Part shown: piece by piece, positions 43,311 through 54,536 of the stretch
Position numbering within the stretch: the stretch's first letter is position 1
How the letters are laid out: each line of letters begins with the position of its first letter
Source of the DNA: Balanoglossus misakiensis
Taxonomy: Eukaryota; Hemichordata
Length of the DNA: 64,000 nt
Reading direction: 5' to 3'
Assembly: GCA_040954595.2 (NCBI GenBank)
Contig: CM082584.2
Span: forward strand, 3,720,001 to 3,784,000
The notes under the pieces: model-generated
The model's input: only the letters and a program-made list of their open reading frames with translations
Databases searched by the model: none
What the model was told of the DNA's origin: nothing
Made by a program: the position numbers and the translations under genes

Positions 43311-44185
43311 CAACTAGTTAACTGTGGTAGAACCATTGACGTATTTCATTTTTAATCTCGCTATCAAAGACAATGCTACGCCCAGAAACACATCTGAGCA
43401 GCCCTGTCCTGGTAAACTATAGAAATCAACATAGATGCACAACACAACTGCCACTGAAAAATAGTTTTCTTGGCTGAGTGGAAAAGCCAATCACAGATCA
43501 TCTGGCTTATTCAAGTTGGCCAAGCATCTTCCGCCGCTTTTCTTTAAGTCGTGCAACCCTGGAAAATGTACTGGAACTTTCAGATGTGGAATGTTTATGC
43601 TGTCCACAGAAAAAAAAAAGAATTCTTGTGCATATTTTGTTAGGAGACTGGATAGAACAAAATCCTGTCACATACAGTCCTTGTTCACCACTTTTTCATG
43701 GCCCAAGTGACAGACACCTTTAGAGAAACTTGCATTTTCAGAACTCTTCCAGTAAAAGTTTTGCGAAAAATTGTAGTTATATGCTTTGTTCTTTGGCAAA
43801 ATTTGTGGAAATTTATCATTCACGAAAATTTCCTGTTTTACAGTAATTGATGTGAGTGGGATGGGAGGTGGTCCCCCGTGGAATTATTCAGAGAGTTTGA
43901 AATGAAAGATCACCATTGTGCCTGAAGCCCCTTCCATAGTTGACAGACAGGGCCTGTCTTGCAAAATCACTTGGCCCCTGAAAACCTGCAGTGTTATCTA
44001 CACGAGTGACATACTTCTATAAATGATGTTATGTTCTGAAGGTTCAATCTTTTGTTATAGTTAAGTGTGAAAGCACTGATATTGAATAATGGCACGAAGC
44101 TCAGTTCCCAAGTGGCGACTGCATCATAATGTCACTGACACTTTCATGTCAAAGTATTCGCATAGTAGGGAAGACATATAATAGT
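43311..44185. other. Unique spacer in unit 3, no gene seen
   Basis: This stretch has no counterpart in the other units. Small open frames around 43478-43723 show no recognisable domain or codon structure. Confidence 0.5.
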
Positions 44186-44357
44186 GGTTTCCACCCAATA
44201 TTTCTTGTTCTAAATCCATGGAACATGGGAAAAGTCGAAAAGTTCAACTGCCTCTTTTCTGTACAGAATCGTCTCTTTCAGCCCAAAAGATGTGTCGCAG
44301 ACGGCAAAAATGTGTGTTACTTTAACATAACTGCGTGGCGATCAATAATCCTGCCTG
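44186..44357. repeat. Remnant of the transposon-bearing flank in unit 3
   Basis: Two pieces are joined here: GGTTTCCACCCAATATTTC... to GGAACAT (as at 18531-18572) and GGGAAAAGTCG... to AATAATCCTGCC (as near 19666-19794). The next base begins the upstream module. The intervening TTAA element and the whole large-transposon region are absent, either because they were deleted or because this is the ancestral state. Confidence 0.65.
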
Positions 44358-45138
44358 TGATGTGGTGTCGCCCAGTGGTCGATGATGTCATATTAAAGAT
44401 TCTGAAAAAAAAGAAAATACCAAAAGCATCTTAACAAAACGACAACGAGACAAAGCAACTTCAAAGACGACTTTGCTTATGTACACACCATTAAGACGGT
44501 TCTGAAGCGTCTCAGATCAGATACCATTTTAAAAACACGTGTGGACGGTGTATAGTGGTTCTGTAACGGTTTAGATTTGAGGCGGCTTTGCCGGTCGGTC
44601 AGACCTGAGCCGGTAAAAGGATTAACACCTCGCCGCAACCCATCGTCTATTGCTGGGTTCACATCTAGGCCCATGGCCGGGCAAAACTAATCCCGATGAT
44701 TGTGACAAGATAAGCTAATCTTTAGTCCCCGTTTACATTGTGTTTGGCACAGTCCTGGCCAACGTCGTCTCGCCAACCTTTGACCTTATAAAGCAGAGCC
44801 ATGTTGGTCCTCTTCTGGTTGTTTATACGATTTTCACCATGTCAAATGATAGACTCAACTGTTTATATCAATTGTAAAAGGTGTCAACTGGGACCAGAGT
44901 CGGACAAAACGTGTCCACACACACCAGACCAGAGTCGACCACAAACCACCCCATTCGACTGGGACCAAAATTGTCCAGACAAGGGTCGGCCAGACCTGTT
45001 CACATCTGTTTTTTTTTGCTCGGCCACGTACCTTGCTAGGACAAGGGCCTAGCCTTTTTAAGTAATGTGAACAGCCTAATTGGGAATGAGCCTCAGCGCC
45101 AATTCATAAACTTTGTGTGTGCGGACACAAGCGACTCA
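44358..45138 (+). repeat. Upstream module of the acyltransferase unit (before unit 4)
   Basis: Third copy of the 0.8 kb module (compare 16840-17636), slightly more diverged, with the GTTCACAT-bounded stretch. Confidence 0.6.
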
Positions 45139-48100
45139 AAGGATTAATGCTCTGTGTTTACCATAGGCAAAAAGTGTCTCAATTTATTTCGTGAGTGAAC
45201 CTGGTAACACTCTGTGTCCGGCGTTCAATTTGTGTCGACCAGCATGAAGCAACACAAGTCGATCAAGAAACCGTTGCTGAACGATGCCGCTACTGTCCCC
45301 TCAAAAATGAACTTGTAAATAAGATATGGGCAGATAAAGATTTGTGCTCAATCTCACCCCGAGACCAGAAATTATTATTTTGCGTACTAAATATTTGAAT
45401 TAGAAAAACTGCTCGTCGTTTGTCGTTCATTTGCAACTGGAGTAGGATGAACAATGAAGTTGGTAGGGGACTACTCAGATAGAAGCAAATTACTCTCCGT
45501 GGACATCTGCTGGTAGACAGATATTTCAGTCTAATTGTGTTAGAGTTGTGTCAGACAGATTCCGTGGGCAATTACATGTATGCTGGTAGACACATGTTCC
45601 AATCACCTAATTGTGTCAGATATGCTGCAGGATAATTCTGGGAGTGGCCCATTCCTGACCATTTTCGTGAGTGTAGCGCCGGCAGCGTTAGTTTATTGTT
45701 AATTAATTCTATCGATATTTTGGCTTCCCCAGGACGAGTCCTTCTCTATATACCTTCAACGGCATTGCGACTGTCAGATTATCGGCCGATTTATCGCCAG
45801 CGAAGTAAACAGCTGTTGTCAACGACCACCACAAAGTCACTTTCCTTGCATGACATCAGCTATGCAAAGTTTCCACCCCATTACTTCACAGGGCACGAAT
45901 GCTGATTTTCGTGGTCGACACGCGCCTGTGCCGTGTTTCCGAAAAATGAACGGATGTGAACGTATGCACGACATTTTATCGGAACACGGTCTCTGGGGTA
46001 TTGTAGTATACTTGCAATTGAATAGCAAAGTTGAAATTACGAAGGACATTGTTCACAAGGCACTGGATGACCTACGCAAGAAACATGCTGCATTGAGATC
46101 AAGAGTTCTTGTTTTGCACGATGAAGATGGCAGTGAAACTGACCGGTGTTTCGCAGAGATGGCAAACGGCGGAATTATCGATCTTCGTGTATCAAATCAC
46201 ACCGTGGACGATGTGGAAGCTGCCATGTCTCCATCTCTAAGCGATGCCATCAACCGCCTCCAAGGCCCTTTGTGGAACTGTACAATGTTACAAGGAGAGT
46301 GGTCCGAGAGCGACACTGGCGATCGTGAGTCGTACAAGGCTGCTTTCACGTTTCAGTTTCACCATTCAATTGCAGATGGTGTTAGTGCAGTTCACTATGT
46401 AGGTCAATTCCTAGAAAATATCAATGCCATTGTGGACGGATCCTTTGAGGCAAATATACAGCACAGAATTCAGAGTGTACCTTTTCCTCGAGCAGTAGAG
46501 GATTTGATTTCAATACCGGAGAATATGAATGTAATTGAGAAAGAGGTTAAAACTATGCAGGAAGAATCGGCACCGAGTTCAGGTTTTTCAGATACTTCTA
46601 TGAATGATGATTATGTCACGAATGTCGAAACAAAATTGATCAACTTCGAAATGTCTGAGAATTTGATGCCAAAACTGAAGCAGCAGGCAAGTCAAAACAA
46701 TGCAAATCTCAATTCATTAATAATAGCAGTAATTTCATCAGCTTTTGCTAAAATAGTTAATGATGGAAAACCTATGGATGTTAATTTGCATATTGCCTAC
46801 ACCTTGCGAAGGTATTTCAAAGACAAAGAAAATGATATAGATTTAGGTGTTTACTACAGCGCAGAAAACATTACGACAAATATTAGTCAAGACTCGATTG
46901 GGGGTGAATATTTCTGGAAACTTGCGAGGTGGCTTAAAGGAAATCTGGACGATAGATTATCGGGTCAAAGACCAATATCAAAGCTATCAAGGCGTCAGTT
47001 TATGGACACTTCGAAGTTGATGAAACTTTCTAAACAGCGAAACAATCTTATTAATGATACATTATACATATCAAATTTAGGACGGCTTACTCCTCTGGAA
47101 TGTCACAATGACTGCAAAGTCAGTGTTGATAAAACTTATAGAGCGTCGAGGGGCACATTCCTAAGTTCTTGTAATATAATTATCTCGGGCTGCGGTGGCA
47201 AATTTTTTGTTACGTTACAATACGATACAAATACTGACCTGCATAGACGTGGTATGGCAATGTTATTTGCAGAGGAAATCAAAGGGATGTTTGAAAGCAT
47301 TGCATTAGTTTAACAAGTTGATACTGTGTTGACCAAGTGTTCCCTTAGCCAAAATTTGTTTCATGTTTAACAGGATCCTTCAAACAACTTCTGACATAGG
47401 GTTACCTGATTAAATTTCTGACAATATGGGGCCATTTCCTTGTATTTCGCTAGACCCCAACTTCACGCAAATGTTACAAGAGCCATGAGATTAAAAATTA
47501 GCTATCATTCTCCCCGAGTCTCATCGATGTACCCGTGGAGGACATGTTTGCTGTACAAGGTGTTTTGTTTCTGTAAATGCCTTTTGGAAGTAATCAATGA
47601 AACTGAAGAAAAAAACAGAGAAATGTAATTTGATGCTTCTGACTGTGCTGTGAGCTGTATAGACATAAAATATTAGACCCAGTTGCCGTGAAAAGACTAT
47701 TTCTAATACTTTCTACAATCTCTCCTTGCCGCGAGAGTATACCATTATTTCATAAGCATGATAATCAGAAAGTACTTTTCATTTTGTATTTGATGAGTGA
47801 CACTTTGTTGGCTAAATAGCAATTTTAAAAAAAATCCGGTTTTGTTTGGAATGTAAAATTCTGTACATAGATATATAAATCACAAGACATTGGTTGAATT
47901 GTGAAAGTTCTTAATGATCATTTGTTAATATTGTACCAGAATATCTGTATTAATGATTTAAGATTGCAAAATACTAATGATGAATATAAACTGCAATATC
48001 TAGCTTAGAGGATTTTTTAAATAATTGTACGTTCATTGAATAAAAGTGGGCATTTAATCTCATATCTTCAATTCAAGTAATGTATTTCTAATGGAAACGT

Positions 48101-48562
48101 TGTTTTAGAATGTAACAAGTTGTAGAATTCATGTCAAATCAATTAAAATTATACTTCGCCGAGCGTTTTATTGCATCATGATTGTTACTTGTATATTTTT
48201 TTATTTTAAATTTTGAGTGCTATGTAGTCTAAAATTGATATGCCTTTCTGGTGGGGAAAATTTCAACAGTGTATGATTCCTCACTTCATTATATCCCTTG
48301 AGACATTATTTACTTGTAGTTTTTTCAATGTTATTTTTATTCTACTTCACTTTTATTCTATTCTACTTCACTTCCCATTTTTCATGCAAGTTTTTAATTC
48401 AGTTCAACACAAACTGTACCAATAAAATGAATAACACGATTGGAACTATTTTGGGATAATTACATGGTAATAAACTCTGTAAAACTCTCAGCACAGTACA
48501 TGTAGCCTACACACTCGCCATATTTATCATTTTGTATTGTTTTGGTCAAACGATGACAGAAA
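45139..48562 (+). repeat. Segmental array unit 4
   Basis: Begins at AAGGATTAATGC and contains the second full acyltransferase gene and about 1.25 kb of 3' flank homologous to unit 3. Homology ends at about 48562 (after TTTTGGTCAAACGATGACAGAAAT). Its 5' region lacks the ~60 bp insertion of units 2 and 3, as in unit 1. Confidence 0.8.
45850..47313 (+). CDS. HXXXD (condensation-domain superfamily) acyltransferase, copy b
   Basis: A 487-codon intronless ORF, collinear with 40287-41750 and differing by a small number of substitutions (for example SDHTVN to SNHTVD, SRSL to SPSL, IAYSLRR to IAYTLRR, NMSEDS to NISQDS). The HHSIADG motif and the NLGRL segment are unchanged, so both copies look functional. 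An AATAAA signal lies at 48039-48044. The copies are tandem and share upstream modules, so they may be co-regulated. The substrate is unknown. Confidence 0.8.
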   Translation: MTSAMQSFHPITSQGTNADFRGRHAPVPCFRKMNGCERMHDILSEHGLWGIVVYLQLNSKVEITKDIVHKALDDLRKKHAALRSRVLVLHDEDGSETDRCFAEMANGGIIDLRVSNHTVDDVEAAMSPSLSDAINRLQGPLWNCTMLQGEWSESDTGDRESYKAAFTFQFHHSIADGVSAVHYVGQFLENINAIVDGSFEANIQHRIQSVPFPRAVEDLISIPENMNVIEKEVKTMQEESAPSSGFSDTSMNDDYVTNVETKLINFEMSENLMPKLKQQASQNNANLNSLIIAVISSAFAKIVNDGKPMDVNLHIAYTLRRYFKDKENDIDLGVYYSAENITTNISQDSIGGEYFWKLARWLKGNLDDRLSGQRPISKLSRRQFMDTSKLMKLSKQRNNLINDTLYISNLGRLTPLECHNDCKVSVDKTYRASRGTFLSSCNIIISGCGGKFFVTLQYDTNTDLHRRGMAMLFAEEIKGMFESIALV

Positions 48563-48939
48563 TTGTATTGTATAGTGGTATATCCCTATGTCAATAGTTA
48601 TATTTTTAGCAGTATAAACAAGCTTTGGAAGTTATTTAAAATCCCTGAATTCTGTGTTTTGTTGTTTTCCTGCAGGCATTTTATAGTGTAAGACTAAGAG
48701 AATTGCTATACTGATTTGTGTGTATCTGTATCTGTATCTGTCGGGAATTGAATCAAATTGAAAATAAAAATGGCCAGAAAGGATTACCCGGTAGATATGG
48801 CGAGTGAGGCTTGCACATATTAGAAATCTGCTATTTAGGATAATTGTCTATGGGGAGAGAATGGCAGAATTGAGGTATATACAGAATTACTACACACACT
48901 TGATGACAATCTATACAACTATCAATCTCAATATTACAA
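48563..48939. other. Intergenic, no gene seen
   Basis: AT-rich sequence between the end of unit 4 homology and an inverted relic. Contains a short TCTGTA repeat near 48722-48740. Confidence 0.5.
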
Positions 48940-49215
48940 TGGCACTTTTACCAGGTTCACACAGGGTAAAATTTAAGACACTATTTGCCTATGGTAAACA
49001 CAGAGCATTAATCCTTTGAGTCGCGTTGTGTCCACACACACACAAAATTTGTGTATAAGCCCTGAGGCTCGGCCCCATAGACAACGGGTTGCAGGGAGGT
49101 GTTAATCCTTACACCGGCTCAGGTCTGGCTGGCATCGAGCCGTTCACACATAATAATTTACGCCAGTATTTGATCTGAGACGGTTCAGAAACATCTCAAT
49201 GGCACCTGTGTGACC
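48940..49215 (-). repeat. Inverted, diverged relic of the unit boundary
   Basis: On the minus strand it matches the sequence around unit starts: CTGAGCCGGTGTAAGGATTAACACC, then GCGACTCAAAGGATTAATGCTCTGTGTTTACC. It spans about 0.3 kb of the upstream module and the start of the 5' region, in inverted orientation. The GTTCACAT-bounded 421 bp stretch is absent here. It suggests the boundary sequence is itself a dispersed repeat. Confidence 0.75.
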
Positions 49216-49509
49216 CCCATATTAGTATGTCTGCCAATTTGCATCTAATGACCCTTTGTTATTAGTAGTATTTTTCACCAATTACACAAATTTTCATGAG
49301 ACTTGCCAATGTTGCCCAGTGGACAGAACAATACCATTTCAATTTCTCCTCAGGCTAAGTCGACAGACAACAATATTTTGAATGTGTGGAGATTCAGGGC
49401 GCTGCGATTCATTGGGTTTGAATACTGAATTGAACAAAGCAATGCTGTTTTTATTACTTGTACTGTCAAATCCATCCTCTTTGTAACTGAACCTGTCCAA
49501 AACCATGAT

Positions 49510-50253
49510 TTAAGGTGGCACTGCATGAAACCGTCGAGACTTTTTCGTCGAGGCCTATTTCTCATCAAAGAAAAAGTTAAAACCCCCATAAACCATATAT
49601 ATTCTGGAAGCTGAGATTTTGAAGTTTTGTTTGAGTTGCAAATATTATTGATCCCCGGAAATGGTGGCGATTTTGGGTGAAAAAAAAACATTTTTTGATA
49701 TTATGTCATGAAATTTAAAATAGGTAAAAAAGTTGACCATGCACCATGCATCTTAATATGTCATTCAAAACTAGAGTACACGTGCAAAAAAACGCTAATT
49801 TTGTTTTGCGTTATCTGCTTCCATTGAGGAGTAACAGCGTTTAAAAGTTAGATTTTCAGAAAATTTGATCAAATTCACGGTGAGTTGTATTGAATCAGAG
49901 TTTATTCCCGCCAGGGACACTTTATCGACAAACAAAACTAGCGTTTTGTTGGATGGGTCATACACAATCCCCAGTTAAAATTTGAGCAAATTCGGCCAAC
50001 GCAGAGCGAAGCTATTTTCGTCTGAAGTTGTCAAGAGCAGCGAAAATGCAAACTGAGAAAAACGGCTATTTGCATTGTTGACACCTATTTGTTAAGCTGT
50101 GAACACATTCAGAAAAGTGCTATTTTGGGGTGATTATGCACCATTTCCGCCGAGACGTATTAGTCAGGGTGTGGGTCAGTATAAGGCCTACCTATTTATG
50201 TAAAAAAGTAAAATTTGGCAAAAATCACAACTTTTCATGCAGTGCCACCTTAA
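49510..50253. mobile_element. TTAA-flanked MITE, 744 bp
   Basis: The ends read TTAA-GGTGGCACTGCATGAAA and TTTTCATGCAGTGCCACC-TTAA, a 16-17 bp inverted repeat with TTAA at both sides. There is no transposase. Probably a non-autonomous piggyBac- or Kolobok-type element. Confidence 0.8.
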
Positions 50254-51030
50254 TTTAATTTACAAAATATAAATGTAACTTAAATCCATTCTGTACAATA
50301 AATTTTACAAAACGTCCATCTTTTAATATTAAAAAAAAACAGATTCATCAAAAATAACTTATGTAAAAAAAAAACATGTAAAAACTACGTTGTCCATTGT
50401 ATGGCTTTCACACCCATAAACTTTCAATAGACACTGACCTGTAGTAGCCTTAGCCTCATTTACACCGAGACTTGTAAAATAAGTAGTCACTATGTGCCAG
50501 ACATTGTTATATAAAGCTTGATGTGACACTTTCTTGTATTCCATCTTTCAACTCAGGTGCACCTGCTTAAATGCCCAGTATAATGTATTTACTGGTCAAG
50601 GCTACCCATTTTCAAGTATATGTACATTTTTGTACATGTATCAACCTTATTTTGAAATATTTCATATTTTTTAATTTACATTTGACAATCAAAAGTTTGT
50701 ATGAAAATATATTCCAGTATAAAATACACTATAAAAACGGTTGTTATGAAATATTTCAACTTTTTTGTTTAAATTTAACATTTGACACATGAACATTTTG
50801 TATACAACTATATTCCAGTACAAAAACTAGTATGAAAACTAGCTGTCAGAATTGTTTGAACGTTGGTCCTGTTGGGCTTGCCTGTGCACTTGGCGTTCTT
50901 TCATTGGATATTCTGACCCTGAAGTCTACATACCATCATCTTCGTTTCGTACAATCCGTCCTACATAACAAGAGAGAAACAGAAGCAATGACCAGGAAGT
51001 ACGGACAAACAATAAAATCATAAAGCCTGA
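50254..51030. other. Intergenic, no gene assigned
   Basis: AT-rich DNA with an internal diverged repeat: GAAATATTTCA...TTTACATTTGACA near 50654-50690 recurs near 50748-50788. The small frames at 50359-50544 (minus) and 50832-51023 (plus) lack recognisable domains. Confidence 0.5.
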
Positions 51031-51034
51031 TGGT

Positions 51035-51860
51035 AAATACAGTGGAACGTGTCTATAGTGACCAGTCAAGGGACTTTCCTAAACTGGCCTTTATCAGGCC
51101 CTCCATAGACATTATGTGTAGAGCATCCAAACCCCAAGTAAAGCACGTGTTAAACACATAGTGTGACATCCAGCCTACTAAGTACAGCCGAAAATGCTTT
51201 ATAGTGGAGCATAGTTCTGTATAGTTTTACGTCTGATTCTTTCAAGCGTGACATCCAATATACACATTTTCGCCACTAGGGGCGCCCCGCGTCCGCCATT
51301 GCCGGTTGAAAAGTTGTCGCAGGTAAGCGATTTTCTTCTCTTTATACCCAGTTGGAAACTTTTTTCGCCTTTAAGACTATGATCAACGAACAACTATTAT
51401 AACAAAGTGCCACCGTGTAAAGTTTCGATACACTAGTTGCGGTAGTTTTTTCAGAGATCTTCGCCAAAATTTGATTTACCGTGTGCATGTGGGACTTTTA
51501 CTATTACACTATACATGTATACACTGGAACGCAGTACAATCGCACCCTACACTGCCGGTATCGTCTCAGTCATTTATAAGAGTTGGATATTTTGCTTAAT
51601 TTCCGTTATAACTACATACATATGGCCAAACCTATACGACCAGGGTTTCTATTACCACCGTACACGTCATGGAATGTGTGGAACAACCTGAGACTACTAC
51701 ATGTACTATAGACAGATGTATCATTTTATAGACAGATGGCCTTTACATCTGAATTGCACAGGGACTGTAACAAAGTGGCTACTATATAGAGGTGACCACT
51801 ATATAGGGGTGGGCACTAACAAAGGAGTACTTTCAGACTCGAAGTCAATAATACACATCA
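51035..51860. repeat. Degenerate MITE-like segment
   Basis: It starts ACAGTGGAACGTGTCTATAGTGACC and ends near CTATATAGAGGTGACCACTATATAGG, wording typical of the CAGTAAAACCTGTC family nearby. The centre (51240-51340) is GC-richer with a CAG|GTAAGCG donor-like site. It could hide a first exon, but I see no supporting ORF. Confidence 0.35.
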
Positions 51861-52020
51861 ACCAGAGACATGCATGCATCAAATAATTCCGTTTTCAGTC
51901 GTATAACACGTGCTAAGTACACTAACATGACTGTAAGGGTAACATTTGCATGTAACTAACACACGTATTTTTACAGTCTACCGAACCAAGAGTGAATTGA
52001 TGTTATTGTGAAAGATATAA

Positions 52021-52185
52021 TTGCAGTAAAACCTGTCAAGGACACCTCTGGCCTGGGATCAGAAAATCTGTCCCTTATAAATCTCGAGAGGTGTCTTTAA
52101 GCATGACCTTTGTTTTTGAAAAATATGTCCTTAATAGACAGATGTCCTGATGAGAGAGGTGTCCATAATAACAGGTTACAATCTA
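52021..52185. mobile_element. Small MITE, CAGTAAAACCTGTC family
   Basis: The left end TGCAGTAAAACCTGTCAAGGACACCTCT pairs imperfectly with the inverse of AGAGGTGTCCATAATAACAGGTTACA at the right end. It is about 165 bp and related in its ends to the intronic MITE at 14633. Confidence 0.6.
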
Positions 52186-52215
52186 TTTCCTATGCAATAG
52201 CTGAATGTTGGGCTT

Positions 52216-52564
52216 TTAAAGGGACAAAGTCTCTCTCTCACTGCCCCTTTTCCGGCCCTATGTTCGACACAAGACACGGCTTATGTTATTCTACACGTGG
52301 ATATATAGAGAATCAACATTCAACGACACACAATTTTCAACCCGTTTGTAGGATATGAGAAATCTCGCCAAAATGAATAAATGGTAAACACAGATTATTC
52401 ATTTTGGAGAGTTTTTTACTCTTGTGTCTACAAGCGGGATGGAAGTTGTGTGTGGTTGAACATTGAATCACTATATGTCCACATGTAGAATAACATAAGC
52501 CGTGTCTTGTATCAAACATAGTCAATGGAAAAAGGGCAGCGTGAGAGAGACTTTGTCCCTTTAA
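52216..52564. mobile_element. TTAA-flanked foldback MITE, 349 bp
   Basis: Almost the whole element is one long inverted repeat. Left arm begins TTAAAGGGACAAAGTCTCTCTC and right arm ends GAGAGAGACTTTGTCCCTTTAA, with TTAA at both ends. The arms continue through ACACGGCTTATGTTATTCTAC and CATTTTGGC-like segments to a short centre near 52380. A 40 bp partial repeat of the right tip follows at 52565-52604. Confidence 0.8.
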
Positions 52565-52604
52565 TGGAAAAACGGCAGCGAGAAAGAGACTTAGTCCCTT
52601 TAAT

Positions 52605-52958
52605 TCAGGACTTGCATATATTAATGTTTGTGTTAATATTTTGTGTGTCTTTCAAGAAAAGGTACGTCAACCAGAAGAATTGACCAGTCACACCATGCGC
52701 AAATAGTGCAAAATTCAACTAGATAGTAACACGTTCATTTAGCAAGCGCGATAAGAATTTATTCATGTTATTCATATATGATACAGGGTGTTGTTTACTG
52801 CAAATTCAATCGTATTACGGTTGTGTCAATGACTTTGTAAGATTCCTTTGTTATGTGATGTGGCACATTTTACTTAATTTCACATTTCAAATCACTTGAC
52901 TGCTAATCAATACTTTAATTTACATATAGCCTAAGTTACATAATGTGCGGACACTAAC
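52605..52958. other. Intergenic or intron of the TNFR-like gene
   Basis: AT-rich. It begins a region that would be intron if the TNFR-like gene continues to lower coordinates. No further exon identified. Confidence 0.4.
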
Positions 52959-54182
52959 CTGGCGCTGTACTGCAGACTGTGTCAGTTGAACTTGTACCAT
53001 TCGTTACTGTCTCTAAGCCTTCGGCTTGACAGCTGAAAAGAACAATGATGCCATACTGATTGCTGATGTTGGAGGATTATAAATAGTTGGGAAGACTATA
53101 AAAAATTACGACAAATATTGGTGTTTTATACTAGCATTGAAAGAAGTAAATACTTATTAGTATTAGAATGTGAGAAAACAATTGCCAAAACTTCTTTCAA
53201 AATGTTGGACGTGTTGATTTTCACCATTTTTTTTCTTGACTCAAAATCACTGACTATATAAAAGCCTTACAAATGAACACATGTTTACACCTACTTCGTA
53301 TGAGGTGTGCAAGTTGAAGTGCTACTGTTAACATCCGAAAATGTCCCATTCAAGCATTCCTGGCACTCAACATCGTCAGTGGGGCTGCCTGAAAACAGAA
53401 CGGATGTCTTTAGGATTGGTGGCAGGGTGGAGTTGTATGTATTCAGGAATTCAGGAATGGACGGCGGGAAGCAGGAATACAGGGAATGGATGGTGGGTGG
53501 CAAGAAGAGTCCTTCTGATTACATGTACTGACTTGGACAATTCAGTGTACGTGTCAATGAAAAAGAACACCAGCATTTAACACATGAATCCAATCAGAAC
53601 TTTTTTTCAAAAGTGCCTTAAAGAGAGACAGGCTATGTAATTAAAGCAAATTAATTAATGAACATTAAGAGCTGATGCTATGCTCTCATAGCAGGGAAGA
53701 GAAGATCATGTGCACCAACCATTAAACAATTCAGTTTGTTATGGTAATTGAGAGGAGCATATAATTCAGTCAACTTATATCAGCATAATAACTGAGTTAA
53801 AAGGACGTTCATCACAGGATATTTTCCCCCAGAAGATATAAAGTACAATTGTAAAGTAGTCCAACCAAATACCTTGTTGCAAAACTCCTCTTCCCACCGG
53901 ACACACTGTCCAGGCTTTGCAATCCTCACTTTTTAACTCGTAATATCCACGTTCGCATTGGCAGGTGAAATCCTTAGTTGTCTTGGGAATTTTGTGTTTT
54001 GTAAGCAGACACTGAGTGTGCGGCATGCAATCGTCCCTGGGGTTCGGAATGTCTGTGACGGTCCCATCGGTGCAGACGCTACATTGTGTCGTGTCTGGCT
54101 GTCCAGCTTCACACGCACGCGTCATGTAAGCAATTAAATACAAGTGCACAAAAAGTACTCGTTTCGGCTTTTCAAAACCCAC
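52959..54182 (-). CDS. TNF receptor-like cysteine-rich protein, partial (three exons)
   Basis: Three exons with GT-AG borders on the minus strand: 54182 or later to 53873, 53388-53295 and 53032-52959. The first has a hydrophobic leader (LFVHLYLIAYMTRACEAG), then a cysteine-rich module with QCSVCTDGT, DDCMPHTQC, CQCERGYY and CKAWTVC. The second has VECQECLNGTFSDVN and STCTPHTK. The third has SCQAEGLETVTNGTSSTDTVC. The C-X2-C...GTxSD...C-x-PHT...C pattern is typical of TNFR cysteine-rich domains, so an extracellular ligand-binding ectodomain is likely. I found no transmembrane or death-domain exon at lower coordinates. The gene may be a decoy, incomplete here or broken by the repeats at 49-52.6 kb. 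The start codon is not certain. Confidence 0.78.
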
Positions 54183-54237
54183 AGCACATATTAGCTAGGG
54201 GTTCATACAGGGACCATTAAGACACACGCACGTGTGC

Positions 54238-54530
54238 GCACACACACACACACACACACACGTGTGTCGGACCAGTCGCACTTTATGACGTTATATCGGA
54301 CCAGTCGAACCGCATACTTCGTATACATACATATGTACGTACGTACGTACGTACGTACGTACGTATGTACGTATGTATGTATGTACGTACGTACGTAACG
54401 TACGTACGTATGTATGTATGTATGTATGTATGTATGTATGTATGTATGTATGTATGTATGTATGTATGTATGTATGTATGTATGTATGTATGTATGTATG
54501 TATGTATGTATGTATGTATGTATGTATAAA
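54238..54530. repeat. CA, ACGT and TATG microsatellites
   Basis: A CA run (54239-54261) precedes a 33 bp motif that is inverted at 55588-55620 (CCAGTCGAACCGCATACTTC). Then come ACGT/ACGTATGT tetranucleotides (about 54333-54410) and a long pure TATG run to 54526. The long open frames across this area are repeat artefacts. Confidence 0.9.
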
Positions 54531-54536
54531 GGAGGG

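Larger units (their letters stand above)
39523..45138 (+). repeat. Segmental array unit 3 (5.6 kb, gene intact)
   Basis: Contains 5' sequence shared with units 1, 2 and 4, the full acyltransferase gene, a ~2.4 kb 3' flank, a small remnant (44186-44357) of the sequence that borders the transposon in units 1 and 2, and the upstream module of unit 4. It lacks the large transposon. Its 5' part groups with unit 2. Confidence 0.8.

Noticed and set aside
43478-43723. 81-codon frame in the unit 3 spacer
   Set aside because: No recognisable domain, no counterpart in other units and no splice or promoter support.
50359-50544. Possible exon reading MEYKKVSHQALYNNVW with a CTACAG|GTCAGT donor
   Set aside because: A single short frame with a weak acceptor, no domain, and no phase link to the TNFR-like exons.
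51199-51393. GC-richer stretch with CAG|GTAAGCG as a first exon
   Set aside because: No open frame on the relevant strand leads into a second exon. Left as part of the MITE-like segment.
54235-54265. CRISPR-like array in the repeat-rich 54-56 kb region
   Set aside because: The repeats are simple microsatellites without spacers, and the genome is animal.
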